Shown: piece by piece, positions 1 through 10,900 of the stretch
Numbering within the stretch: the first letter of the stretch is position 1
How the letters are laid out: the number at the start of each line of letters is the position of its first letter
Made by a program: the position numbers and the translations under genes
Assembly (NCBI GenBank): GCA_002179805.1
Contig: NAVB01001464.1
Location: 1-21,830, forward strand
Reading direction: 5' to 3'
From: Acanthamoeba lenticulata
Lineage: Eukaryota > Discosea > Longamoebia > Acanthamoebidae
DNA: 21,830 bases
The notes under the pieces: model-generated
The model's input: only the letters and a program-made list of their open reading frames with translations
Database searches by the model: none
What the model was told of the DNA's origin: nothing

Positions 1-64
1 CACTTCACCCTCGTCCTCGTCATCACGTCATGATGTGGATGTTGGTTGGGGGGGGGGATTGCAG
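1..64 (+). other. 3' end of an intron of the NAGLU-like gene
   Basis: The window opens inside an intron. It ends at a run of ten G (48-57) followed by ATTGCAG, so the acceptor AG is at 63-64. The exon after it begins with the last two bases of a split codon and continues straight into conserved NAGLU sequence. The matching donor lies outside the window. Confidence 0.75.
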
Positions 65-1822
65 ACTCGTACTTTGGGAAGGAGTTTGTGTGGTGCATGC
101 TCCACAACGGAGGCGGCGTGCGCGGCCTCTACGGCAACCTGACCCAGTACTCGACCGACCCGCTGCTCGCCCTCGCCACACCCAACAACACCATGGTCCG
201 CCCCCATCATCATCATTACCATCTCCATCACCATCGTCAGCAACATGATTGCAACGCTCATTGTCGTCTTCTTCTTCTTGTTGATGGCTTGGGGACGAGG
301 GCAGGTGGGGGTGGGGATGACGATGGAGGCCATCGAGCAGAACCCGGTGGTCTACGAGCTCATGTCCGAGATGGGCTGGCGCCGCACCTTCTTCGACGTG
401 CGCGAATGGGTCCAGCGCTACGCCGAGCGCCGCTACGGCCTCGACCTGCCCGACCGCGCCGCGATGGGCCGGGCCTGGGAGCTGCTGCGCGAGGCCACCT
501 ACGATCAGTCGACGCTGGACTACGGCTGGTTCGGCTTCACACCCGGGCTGGGCATGGGCTACGGCGGCGCGTCCAACGCTACCAAGGAGGTCCACGCCCT
601 GCGGCTCTTCCTGCAGTCGGCGGACGCCACGGCTCGAGTCGGCGGCGAGAAGGACGGCCCGAAGGCGGTCTTTGCGCCCAACGGGCCGTGGCGCTACGAC
701 TGCGTGGACCTCATGAGGCAAGTCCTGGCCAACACGTTCCGGGACGTCTACGTCCAGTTTGACGCCGCCTACGCGGACTACGCCAACAACGGCCCCAATT
801 GGAGCCTCGGCCAGCTCCAATGTACGCTCCTTGTTTTTTTCTTCTTTTATATATATATAATTTTTCAAGATTCGATTTTTCTTTTGGTTTATTTAAAAAA
901 AATAACAAATAACAATAATGGCGCAGCGTTGGGCTCGGCGCTGTTGGAGCTCATCAGCGACCTCGACGTGCTCCTGGCCACGGATCCCAACTACCTCCTG
1001 GGCCGCTGGTATGCCCTACGCCCGTCTCACAAACGTTGTTCTCATCACCACGCCACGTACTGTACGTTGGAACAACATCAGGATCGAAGGCGCCTTGTCG
1101 TGGGCGCCGCCTGGGCTGGCGGGCCTCTACGAGTTCAACGCGCGCAACCAAATTGTACGTGTGTGTGTGTGTTTGTCACGGCTGATCGGCTGACGTATGG
1201 ACGAACACGCATGCACAGACGTTGTGGGGCCCGACCGGCCAGATCTCGGACTACGCGACCAAGCACTGGGCGGGCCTCCTGCGGTCGTACTACCTGCCCC
1301 GCTGGTCGCTCTTCATCTCTTCCATTCGTACGTAAGCCGCCCAAGAAAATACTTCGATTGATGTTATTATTTTATGGTTTATTCCTAAATTAACAAATAT
1401 TTTGGTTTAATTTTTTGGTAACAATTACGACAGTGCAAGCAGTGGGAGAGGGCGGCAAGTTTGACGAACCGGCATTCAGGACGGAGCTGTTGGCGCTGGA
1501 ACAGGCGTGGAATCATGACACCTCGACCACATTCCCGACCGCGCCCACCGGCGACACGCTGGTCGTGGCCAACAAGTTGGCTGCCAAGTACTTGAGCGCG
1601 GCCGGATCGAGCTACACGAGACGCACGGGGACGGACGCCGTCAGCCACGACCTGATGGCACACCCGACGTGGAGCACTGACCTGGCACAGCTCATGTGGC
1701 TTTGCGACATCAACCCAAAGTGTTTGGGCTTCAACACGAACGGGTGGCTCAAGGCCAACGTGTCAACTCTTACGCCCAGCCCGTCTGTTGATCTCTACAT
1801 CAAAACCGCCTCCTCGTGGTAA
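65..1822 (+). CDS. Alpha-N-acetylglucosaminidase (GH89, NAGLU-like), 3' part
   Basis: Exons: <65..195, 305..821, 927..1008, 1082..1154, 1219..1327, 1434..1822. All phases match, giving 432 residues plus a split first codon; the N-terminal half lies outside the window. GH89 enzymes remove terminal alpha-linked N-acetylglucosamine, in animals from heparan sulfate in lysosomes. Family matches seen: FVWCMLHN near the start; GMTMEAIEQN, aligning with the human segment that carries the second catalytic glutamate; LLGRW; NARNQITLWGP; YYLPRWSLF; and GDTLVVANKLAAKYL. Introns are 73-109 nt, several AT-rich, with donors GTCCGC, GTACGC, GTATGC, GTACGT and GTACGT. The last 70 or so residues extend past the usual family end and carry a CDINPKCLGFNTNGWLK segment not present in human NAGLU. 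The gene converges on the giant glycosyltransferase gene, with 142 nt between stop codons. Confidence 0.9.
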
Positions 1823-1879
1823 AAGTCTGAATTAATTCATTTATTCTTCATAAAAATCGGCAGTAAACGACCACGACCT

Positions 1880-1885
1880 TTTATT
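1880..1885 (-). terminator. Poly(A) signal AATAAA for the giant glycosyltransferase gene
   Basis: The minus strand reads AATAAA here, 80 nt downstream of the stop codon at 1965-1967. The 142 nt between the two convergent stop codons therefore probably holds both 3' UTRs, which may overlap. No clear AATAAA was seen for the plus-strand NAGLU gene; only a CATAAAAAT variant lies near 1849. Confidence 0.5.
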
Positions 1886-1964
1886 TCTTGCTCCAATGGT
1901 ATTTAACACCAAGTCCATGAGCCTCCACAAGAGACTGGCCGCGATGAACGTGAGGATTACTTGC

Positions 1965-4900
1965 TTATGGACGATCTGCATAGCCCTCCGACCGTGAGGA
2001 GGGGTAAGGCGGCCGTGCCATTATCTCAGCTGCGTTGGCCTCGCGCAGGTCACGCAGCTCGGTCTGGTCTCCCGAGGGCTCGTAAAGATAGACGACGCGG
2101 GAGAGCTCCTGTGGCGATTGGGCCATCTCCACGATCGGGAGCATGATCGCCCAGTCGGTCGCCCGCTGAAAGTAGCGTCCATCCCTCGCCGAGCGCAGGT
2201 CGTCATCGCTGATCCGCATGAAATGGTGGCGTCGAAAGGTCTTGAGGTACTGCCAGACGTTTCCCGCTCCACGCTCACGTCGCGGATGCACGAGCTTGGC
2301 CGGGTAGTCCCTTGGCTCGGGCTTGTCCGTGCGAAGCATCTTCCCCACCGTGACATCGGCGCCGGCGTCAAAGTGGGCTTTGGCCAGCTCGAGGAGGACC
2401 TCGTCGCCCACAAGGCTGTCGTCCATGTCCACCATGACGATGACGCTCTCGGGGTTGCGGCAGATGTGGCGGATGGCCAGCACATGATTGGCCAGCGAGC
2501 CGCGCGGGTAGCGCGGCTGGACGAGCGTGATCCGATCCGCTTCCTGCGCACTGGCCATTGCCGCCACGAATTCGGCGATGTCGACTCGGCTGGCGTCGTC
2601 TATGATCACTGCGCCCCACGTCAGCGGAGCCTCGCCGTCGGCCGGCAGCTTCTGGCGCTGCAGCGACCGGAGGCAGCGCAGAAAACGTCCCGGCGGCACG
2701 TTGTGCCCACAGACGACAAAGACAAAGGGCTCCAGGCGTGGCGGTACAGCACCCATCCACTCGGCCACGTCGAAAACGAGGTCGACTTTCCTCAGCTGCG
2801 TCGCTGGCAGGCGACCCTTCTCAACGCAATCGAGGAGGAGCATGTAGTCTTCGGGCGCGCGCTTGACGTCGTTGAGCGGATGGACGAAGAAGGTCGACGT
2901 CCCACCGCCGCGGTAGGAGCGAGCCCAGCCCTTGGCGGCGATGGCCTCGTCCATCAGGCGATACCAGCCGACCTTTGCTTGCCAGACTGTGTCGCCCTCT
3001 GGAACCAGCGGCACCTCCACTGGGATGGGCAGGCGTTGCATGAGCCTTGCTCGGTGCCAGAAGGAGGCCCGGACCTCGACACGGAAGGGCTTGCCCTGCT
3101 CGTCCGTGTGCCGGACCTCGTGCGGCGTCTTGCGGTAGATGTTGAGCGAGACGGTGATGCAGTCCTTGTTGTCGGCAAAGATGTCGGCGGCCTCGCGCAC
3201 AAAGTCGTGCGCTGGGTCCGTGCGGCCGACCATGATATCCGAGTCCACCTGCAGGATGAGGTCGCCGCGACATTCCTCAAAGGCTTCCAGCACGACGGCG
3301 ATGGGGACGCCGTTGCGCGCGTGCGTGTGCGGGGACTCGACGCCAAACCACCTTCGGTTGAGCGCGACCACATGCTCTGGCTCGGCCGAGGCGTACTTGA
3401 CGCGGTCGATCCACCTCTCGCGCACCAGCCTCTCGGCCACGGCCTCGAACTTCTGGCGTTGGTCCGCTTCGTCACCTTCGTACGGGCGCAGAAAGCCGCT
3501 GTCGCGCGAGTCCACGACGAGGACGCGTTCGAGGAAGACATGCGGGCCTTCGAGCTGGCGCGCCAGGTGGACCACCCGCGCATACAACGTGCGCCACTCC
3601 ATGAAGCATGACTTGATGGCCAGCGACAAGGTCGGGCGGTCGTCCCTTTTCGTGGTCGTGGTGGAGAGGGGGCGGAGGACGAGCATGAGGTAGTCCGAGT
3701 CGTGCTCGAAGCGATGCAAGTCGACGGTCTCGGTCTGGGCCTGGCTCTCGATCTGGAGGCCGGCCGCCAGCAGGTCGCGCTTCAACACGTGCAGTGGCCG
3801 CAGGACATCGTCTCGACAGACCTCTTTGGCCGGACCAAGAGAGAGGCGCTTGCGCCAGAGACCGCCCTCGCGGGCGTCAAAGTCGGCGCCAACGATGCGG
3901 GTCTGGTGCGGGGTGGCGCTCGCTCGAACGAAATGGGGATTGCATACGGCCAAGACAATGCGGCCGTCTGGCGCCACGCAACGCCTGAGATCCTGAAGCA
4001 CGTTGCGGTATTCGGCAGTGTCTTGCACACAGCACAGGACGCGAAGGCACAAGACCAGATCGAACGGCTCCTCACCCAGGACTCGGTCCCGGCTGGCCGT
4101 CAGCTCAATCGCTTCGCCGGTCTTGGCGGAGGATGACGAACTGTGTTGTTGGCTCGGGTCGTAGCCGAGAAGCCTCGCGGTGGACGAAGCGAGGCCGGCG
4201 TTGATGACCGCCTCAAGCATCTTGGGCTTGTCGCCGCAGCCATAGTCCAAGATCCGCCTGGGCTGGGCCCACTTGGCGAGCTGGCCGAGGACGAGCTTGT
4301 AGAGCTCGTCCTCGGCATGGCTCTGCTCCTGGTTGACCGCCTCCATGAAGTATTCGAAGCCCTCGAGCTCGGGCAGGGCGTTGGCGTCGTTCGCCCAAAG
4401 GCTTTGGGTCATCAGCCTCGGCAGGTCTTGGCGGATGTGCCACCGCATCGTGAGGAACGCCCGCTTGGCCATTGCCACTTCGCCGTCGTGCGTCCATGGG
4501 ACGATGTCCAGGCCCACGTCGACCAGGTGCAATCTGGGACCGTAGTGGCCGCCGTCGTTCACCACGAGGTTGGCCGGGCTGACGTTGTTGCATGCGAACA
4601 TTGCCCGGCGGCACTCACGCACGAGGTCCACGAAAAGGGGCGCGACGTCCGGCTGCCCAGCGTACTTGGCGCCCTCCACGAACTCGCGCTCGACGATCAA
4701 GCGGAGCCCACCGGCATCGTCGATGTCCTCGTGGAGGGCGACTAGCCTTGGTAGTATGTGGAAGTCATTTGAGGTCTGCTGGTAACGCTTGAGGACGTCC
4801 AAGTGAGCCCGATCGGCCCGCGCACGGTACAGGTCCATGAGCTTGAAGGCACGTCGGCTCGCGACGTCGCGGAGGACAACGCCCTCTCGGCCAATCCCGA

Positions 4901-7533
4901 CAAGCTCCAGGCCGTGGTCGCCGATTGGCCGGTTCAAGTGCTTGGCCACCACGCGCAAGGCACAGTCCTGGCGGTGCTCCGCGACGAGGTCGGACGTCCG
5001 CTGGTACCACGGGGCCGGGTCGGGGCTCAGCTCCGCCGGAAGCCCGTCGAGCCAGACCCGAAGACTTTGCTTCATCGCGCCGTAGTCATCGGGCTCGAGG
5101 CATCTTCTGATCTCTTTGTGCCACTCGTCCTTGTCCATGAGCTCGAGCCCTTGCTCGATGAGTCGAGTCGTCCGTTCGAGGACATCGACGCTTCCGCACC
5201 ACCAGGCGCGCTGGTCTGCCAGAATGGTGTGCATGATGTTCAGCAAGCCGTTAATGCGAGCCAGGCTGGCCACGAGCGCCGTCTTGCGCGTCTTCAAATG
5301 GACGACAAAGTGGGCCCACAGGCGGTCCAACACGAATTCGGGACTGGTCTCGGAAAGGACTTGGTCGAGCGCTCGATACAGGGCGCTGCCGCAGACGTCG
5401 GCCATGGCCCCGGCGATGATCTCTTCTCGTGAGGCTCTGGTCCCGCCCGACCGCACGTGCCTGACCGTCAGGCCGGGAGAAAGGTGCATCTTCCGGCCGC
5501 GGAGGCGCGCGTTGAGGCAGGCCCAGACCATGTCCGACCGGCGAAACTGACGGCCCGTCGACGACTCGGGCGCCGTGTTGGGAACAAGCAGCAGGCTCGG
5601 ATCGAACACAAAGGTGTTGCCTCCTCGCAGAAGCGATTCGCTGGTCGGCGGCTCGAGGCGCCCGTGCAGCACATCAGCGGACACGGTGAGCGGTCGCGTG
5701 ACAGCGTCCCCGGCGAGGATGGCGTCGAGCGCATCCGCGATTCGGGCAAAGACCTCGCCGGCCGAGCCCGGCGTTTGGGCCAGCGGGCCGTCCCACGCGG
5801 GTCGCTCGAGGTAGAAGCCCTTGGCCGCCACGTCGTGATAGTGGTCTGCGCCCTCTGGCCGGGCCGGGCTGGGCGTGAGCGTGGGCGGACGCCAGGCCGC
5901 TTCAGCGCTCTTGTGCTGGCGAAGCGCGTGCAGAAGGTGGTAGAGGTCGACAAGCTGGGTCCGCATCGAGAAGCCGATGGGCAGAGGCGGACACTCGGTG
6001 TCCACGCCAAAGACGGCGCTGAGGCCCGTCCTCCGAGCGCGCAAGAGCCTTTGCACCATGACAACGTCGTCCCGCTGCGCGTCGCCAGAGTGGACCAGCC
6101 CGCCGAGGCGCTTGTCGTTGTCCATGACCCAGACCGCAGTCGGCCGTTGCTTGGGCATGTCTTGGGCAAACGAGGCCAGGTAGCGCTGGAGCAGTGTCCG
6201 ACTCTGCGCGATGGAGCCCCGGCGGGTCATGTCCACGTCTATCCAGCTGGGAAAGAACGTCCTGTTCTCGGCAATCTGAGCCACGATGCCAACCCAAGTG
6301 AGACACCTGTGGCACTCGCGAAGGGATGGCGACACGCACATCGCGCGTTTGACGCTCGAGCGAGATTACAGAGCAACGAAGGAGAGATTCCTGTTGGACC
6401 GTTTGGACTTCTTGCCACAGGACGGAGGACTCGAGCTCGCCGTCTCGCGGACCGTTCTCCAGCACCACGACGTCCAGCGCGCACAACAAGTGTACACCGT
6501 TGTGCGTTGCACGGCTGAGCTGGGCCAAGTCCCTCAAGAGAGGCGCAACGCCTCCCTTGCTCGAGTCGGCCACGATCCCAACCAGCAAGGCCAAGGGGCC
6601 GTCGTTTTCCAGACCCACCGTGCCGACGTCGCTGGACTGGCCGGAGGTCAACAAGCCATGTGGATGCTCGTCGCCTTCTCTCGGCTTGGGTTGCCATCCA
6701 AACAAGTCACTGGCTCGCTCCTTATACGCAGCTCGCTCGTCGCGAGTCATCCGAGGCTTGTACTTTTCGTAGAACCTGGTCAGCCCCTTCAGTTTGACCT
6801 TTGAGGCCTTGGTCGACAGGCGCGCCCGATCGGACTCGGCGTAGTGCCGGACCGTGTGCTCGCCCGTGCTGCACATGGTGAAGCCGGGGTGGTCGAGCAG
6901 GCGGATCATCAGGTCGCGGTCAGTTCCACTGGGGAGGCTCTCGTCAAAGAGGCCAGCGGCCAGCACGGCGTCGAGCCTGACAAAGAGGTTCGACCCCTGA
7001 ACGTTCGGGTTGCCCTGCAAGAACTCTGAAGGGTTGAGGATTTCGGGAATCGACAGCCGCTTCCCCTCGTCGTTGGCAGACTCGTGCCGGTAGAGGCCTG
7101 AGACCACCAGATGGGGTTTGCTGTCTGCACGAATGGCCCGCTCCACGCAGACCTGCAGATGGTTCGGTTCCCACGAGTCGTCGTCGTCCAGGACGGCCAC
7201 GTAGACGTCGCTGGCGTCATTGATGTGGCCTTTTTGCTGCCGGGCCGAATCTTCGAGGGCCCAGAGGAGGCCCGTGTTCCAGGCGCCGCTGGCACCGGGG
7301 CTGCGCTCGTTCGGGGTGACGTGGAAGACGAGGTCTCCCAGCTCTCGCTGAGCGCTGCGCTTGACATCGTGTAGCTCCGCCTCGGAGAGGCCGTCTGCGA
7401 TGATCACAACGACGTCGGGACGGAAGGTCTGCTTGGCGACTGATTCTAAGCACCGTTCTTCCAAGAGCTGGCCTCGCCCAGGGCAGGTCGCCACGAGGGC
7501 CACCAGATGGCCAATGCTGTTTTGCTTTTGCAT
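1965..7533 (-). CDS. Giant multidomain glycosyltransferase / kinase-like / methyltransferase protein
   Basis: Proposed exons (minus): 7533..6340 and 6275..1965, 1,834 residues. Approximate domain order: (1) residues 8-290, GT2-type glycosyltransferase with an acidic LDDDDS motif at 115-120; (2) 399-700, a second GT-like domain with SIAQSRTLLQRYL and VWVMDNDKRL; (3) 860-1020, kinase-like, with FKLMDLY, CNNVSPANLVV and LHLVDVGLD resembling the ATP-lysine, catalytic-loop and metal-binding segments, but asparagine where a catalytic aspartate is expected; (4) 1066-1270, class I SAM methyltransferase with ILDYGCGDKPK; (5) 1280-1560, GT-A domain with a DSDIM metal site; (6) 1580-1826, GT2-like domain with VDMDD. 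No signal peptide or membrane segment was seen. The start is the first ATG after a TATTTAAG element; the frame is open upstream to about 7881. The product is probably a glycan-building and modifying enzyme, substrate unknown. Gene order and domain set suggest a bacterial or viral origin, which is inference. Confidence 0.75.
6276..6339 (-). other. Candidate 64-nt intron joining the two frames of the giant gene
   Basis: The N-terminal domain frame and the long downstream frame differ by one phase and overlap here. A donor GTGCGTGTCG at 6339 and an acceptor GTGGCTCAG ending at 6276 are both phase 0 and restore one frame, giving ERQTRD-IAENRTFF at the join. The donor resembles others in the window (GTGCGT, GTGCGC). 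A tempting nearer acceptor, CCACAG ending near 6302, is in the wrong phase. A real frameshift or a sequencing error cannot be excluded. Confidence 0.55.
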
Positions 7534-7600
7534 GAGATGTTCTTCTTTTGCTTCTAGAGTAGAGTGTTGAAGTCTCAAATGCCCTGCTGCCCCTTCGTGG

Positions 7601-7608
7601 CTTAAATA
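7601..7608 (-). promoter_or_regulatory. TATA-like element TATTTAAG
   Basis: The minus strand reads GCGTATTTAAGCC here, about 70 nt upstream of the chosen ATG (7533). It fits a core promoter with a 5' UTR of roughly 40 nt and argues against starts further upstream. Confidence 0.45.
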
Positions 7609-7725
7609 CGCATACCTTCCACCGACGCACCATGAGACTTTGTTACGTCGACGGAAATAAATGTAACAAAGTTGTCGCGTGGCAACTCGTGACGTTGCAA
7701 CAAAATTAACACCCACCATAGACGT

Positions 7726-7750
7726 AGAGAAGAGAAGAGAAGAGAAGAAA
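7726..7750. repeat. AGAGA pentamer microsatellite
   Basis: Five near-perfect AGAGA units on the plus strand make a pyrimidine-rich tract on the transcribed minus strand. It lies between the deubiquitinase stop codon and the TATA-like element of the giant gene. Confidence 0.7.
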
Positions 7751-7900
7751 AGGTCAAGAGACAAAGTGGGGTCCGAATCCACCAAAGGCACCGCCGCCAA
7801 AGTCGTCGTCGAAGCGCCGCCCGCCGCACCCGCGCCCGCCCCGATCTTCGTCCTCGTCTTCGTCGTATCTGTTTTGGTCACGAGCGTGTTCGATCAACCA

Positions 7901-10900
7901 TCAGCGCACAAGAGCGTCGACCATCAAAAAAACGTTCAGGAACATCAAAGCAATGACGACAACGACAACGACGTACCGGAAGAAGGGAGATGAGTTGCGC
8001 GCATAGGCGTACTGATGTCGCTTGCGCTGCGCGGCGCGCCGCACGGCCTCTTCCTCCTCGGCCACGAACCGCGCGTTGTCGGCTTCGATCTCGCGCGCCA
8101 GCGCCGGCCGCACCGTCGTCGCGCTCTGCGCCGTCGTCGTCGTCGTCGGGTCGTCGCCCCCGACGCGCGCGTAGAACAGGAGGTACGGCACGTCGGAGCT
8201 AAACTTTTGCGAGATCGACGCAAACGACTTGTACGACGACCGCTGCACGAGCGAGTCGTTGAACAGGTACCACTCGCCCTCTTCCTCGTCATCCTTGTCG
8301 TCGTCGTCGTGTTCATCTCCTTCCTCATCCATGGCCTCGCCCTCGCCGTTGTGACGGCGGCGGCGGCGACGGTGGGCCGGGCGCGCATAGGCGTAGTAGT
8401 GGCCGTGGTGGGCCGAGCGGCCGCTGTGCATGACGACCGCGTAGAGGCGGTACCGGTGGTGCGGCTGCGCCGCTTGGCCCACCCGCGCCCAGCCGTCGGG
8501 GCCGGTCTTCTTGGCCACGGCCCCGGCCCCGGCCTCGGTCTCGGTCTCAGGCTTGGCGGCCGCGACGGGCAGGGAAAAGGCCAGCGGGTAGCGGACGGGC
8601 GTGAGGATCTTAGCGCGTCGGCCCGTGCGGTAGTCGTAACTGAAGCGCTTGAGGGTGAGCACGAGGTGCGTGGGGGCAGACGCGACGGCCACCTCCTTGC
8701 GCGCGTCGCGCAGAGTCGCGCACTGGGGGCAGTGGTAGCGGTTGGCGCCCTCGAGCGCCTCCGGCCGGAAGAATCCATCGAGCGTCGTCGCGAGGTCTGT
8801 CGGTCGGTCAACTTCATCGGCCTCGAACGGCAGGGCCAGGTCGGTAAAGGCCTCCTGTGTAGTTAAATAATTAACAAAAAAATTAAAATTGCATAAAGAT
8901 TGTTAGTCAATTCGAGTCAACGGGCGTCAGCGTTGGTCAACACACGGACGGACGTGCCTGGGTGGAGGACACATAGCCGCAGGCCGAGCAGATGATGCGA
9001 TTGGTGAGGGCGCCTCCGAACGTGCGGGACACGAGCGTCTTGTAGGACTCGGAGCCCGTGGCCGCCAGCTCGGTCTCCAGCCGGTCCAGCATGTATCTGC
9101 AGTTGGCGACAATGAGCACTAGGACGACAACGACAGGAAGAAGGACAAAGTGGTGATAAAGGGCGACGAGGAGGATCTCGACGAGGACGCACTTGAGGAA
9201 TTCGGACGAGTCGTGCTGGATGGGCTCCTGGTAATATCCGGGCAGGACCGAGCGTAGTTGCTTGGGCGCGTAGGCGCCTCGCACCGACCGGGCCAGGTAG
9301 GCAAACACGCTGTGGCGCAAGTGCCCAAATGATGAGACTCAGACGACTTCCACGAGAAGGAGGAGAAGTGGTGGACGAACCGCTGAAGCTGGCCGGCGGT
9401 GGGGCAGCCGTTCCCGGTGACGGCAGTGGCGGTGGTGGCGCTGGTCGATGCGCTGGGCGATGGCAGCTCAAGCGTGGCGAGCACGTCTCGCAGGCCATCG
9501 GTCTGATGCATTTCAATGTCATTATTTCTGTATATAAATATTTATTTATTTATTTGTAGAAGCCGCGTACCATGAAGAGAGCCTGAAGGGCCGAGTTGAG
9601 GTAGCACGTGTTGCCCAGGTTGACCAAACCAGTCCGGCCGGGCACGCCCGCCCGCGCGTGCACGCTACCGACTTCCTTGTAGACGCCCTCTGTTTGACAT
9701 CACGTCGTCAATCAACAAAATGAGTATAAAATGAAAAGCGAAGCAAAGAACGAAAAGGACGACGGGATATCCCGGGATACCGGTGGTGGTCCACTGGTGT
9801 TGGGAAATGAGCTTGCGCGCGTCGGCCTCACTCGGCGGCGCCTGCCACCAACGCACGCGTCAGACCTCGTTGCTCCAACATTCCGACACGGGAAGGGGAC
9901 GACGTACGAAGCGGAGGACGGCGAGCAGCGGGGAGTAGAGCTCCGGGTAGCCCGTGTAGTGCAGCATCAATACGTGCAGCAGCTCGGCCAGGCCCGATTC
10001 CACCTGCGGTCGCCAGCGGCGAGCCGCCGCAGCGGCCGCGGCGTCGGCAGGCGGCTTGACGGGCGAGGCGGTCGCGGTCGCAGTCGAGGCCGCAGAGGCG
10101 TCAAAGAGCGTGAGCAGCGAAAGCAAGATGCGGAGGGGCACGATGTGCACGGCCGCGGTCGGGGCCAGCGCCGGGTCGGCGTCCCGCTGTGACTCCCGGG
10201 CGATGATCACGTCCCAGTCGCCCGCCGTTGGCGCCGCCGGCGGGAGCGCCACGTCAGCGGGCGTCTGCGGCGGCTGGGCCGGCGAGGGCGGCGCCGAAGT
10301 CGGCGTCGACACCGAAGGGGACGGCGGAGGCGACTGCTCGGCGTCGGCCTCCAGGTTGAGGGCCGCCACGAGGCGTGTCAGGTCGGGCAGCAGCGCGTGG
10401 AACACGGTCGGGCTGTGCTGGTAGCCTGCAGGCCGCGGGTTCGCGTTTTAGTCAGAGGCTGCGTTCAGGCGCTGTCCAAGACGAGCAAAGAAACGCCACG
10501 GCCGGACATACCCAGCAGGAGACAGCGCAGCACGCGGAGGGCGCCCACGCGCAGCTCGGGCACAAACATCTGGTTGACCGCTGTCGGGCATCACACATCA
10601 CAAAGCGTGTGAGCCTCGTAGTTCTCTAACCTTGACAACGAAGCGCAGGAAACGAGTACCGATGTGGGCGGCCCGGGCCGTGACCGAGGCCAACACACCG
10701 TAGCGCCGGGCGTCGACCAGCGCGCGCCAGATGCCCACCACCCAGTCGCCTGACCAGCCCACGCCGCGGGGGCTCGTTAGCTCCTCCCTCAAGAGCCCGA
10801 CAACAGGGACGCAGAATCAGAGAGAAGCGAACTCAGGCGATAGGAGAGGGGCCAGCTGATGAGGTGGAACAAGGCCAGCTCGATCTCGCCGTCCTTGGCG

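Larger units (their letters stand above)
7534..7900. other. Intergenic: USP 3' UTR and promoter of the giant gene
   Basis: This 367-nt stretch lies between the deubiquitinase stop codon and the giant-gene start; both genes are on the minus strand. It holds a TATA-like element (7601-7608) and an AGAGA pentamer run (7726-7750). An open frame continuous with the giant gene runs through it, but the encoded residues look like low-complexity noncoding sequence and I do not call it coding. Confidence 0.5.

Noticed and set aside
2118..3611. Long plus-strand open frame of 497 codons opposite the giant gene
   Set aside because: It is an antisense shadow of GC-rich coding sequence; the minus-strand frame shows clear enzyme motifs and this one shows none.
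6302..6310. CCACAG as acceptor for the giant-gene intron
   Set aside because: It is phase 2, while the good donors nearby are phase 0 or 1.
5457..6518. Plus-strand open frame of 353 codons
   Set aside because: It is a shadow of the giant gene, with arginine-rich translation and no family features.
7534..7881. N-terminal extension of the giant enzyme (about 116 residues in the same open frame)
   Set aside because: The translation is low-complexity, a TATA-like element lies inside it, and the GT2 domain begins right after ATG 7533.
10621..10660. Donor GTTAGA at 10630 ending exon 7 of the deubiquitinase gene
   Set aside because: It gives the wrong phase for the next exon; GTACTC at 10659 joins to VNQMFVPELRVGALRVL in frame.
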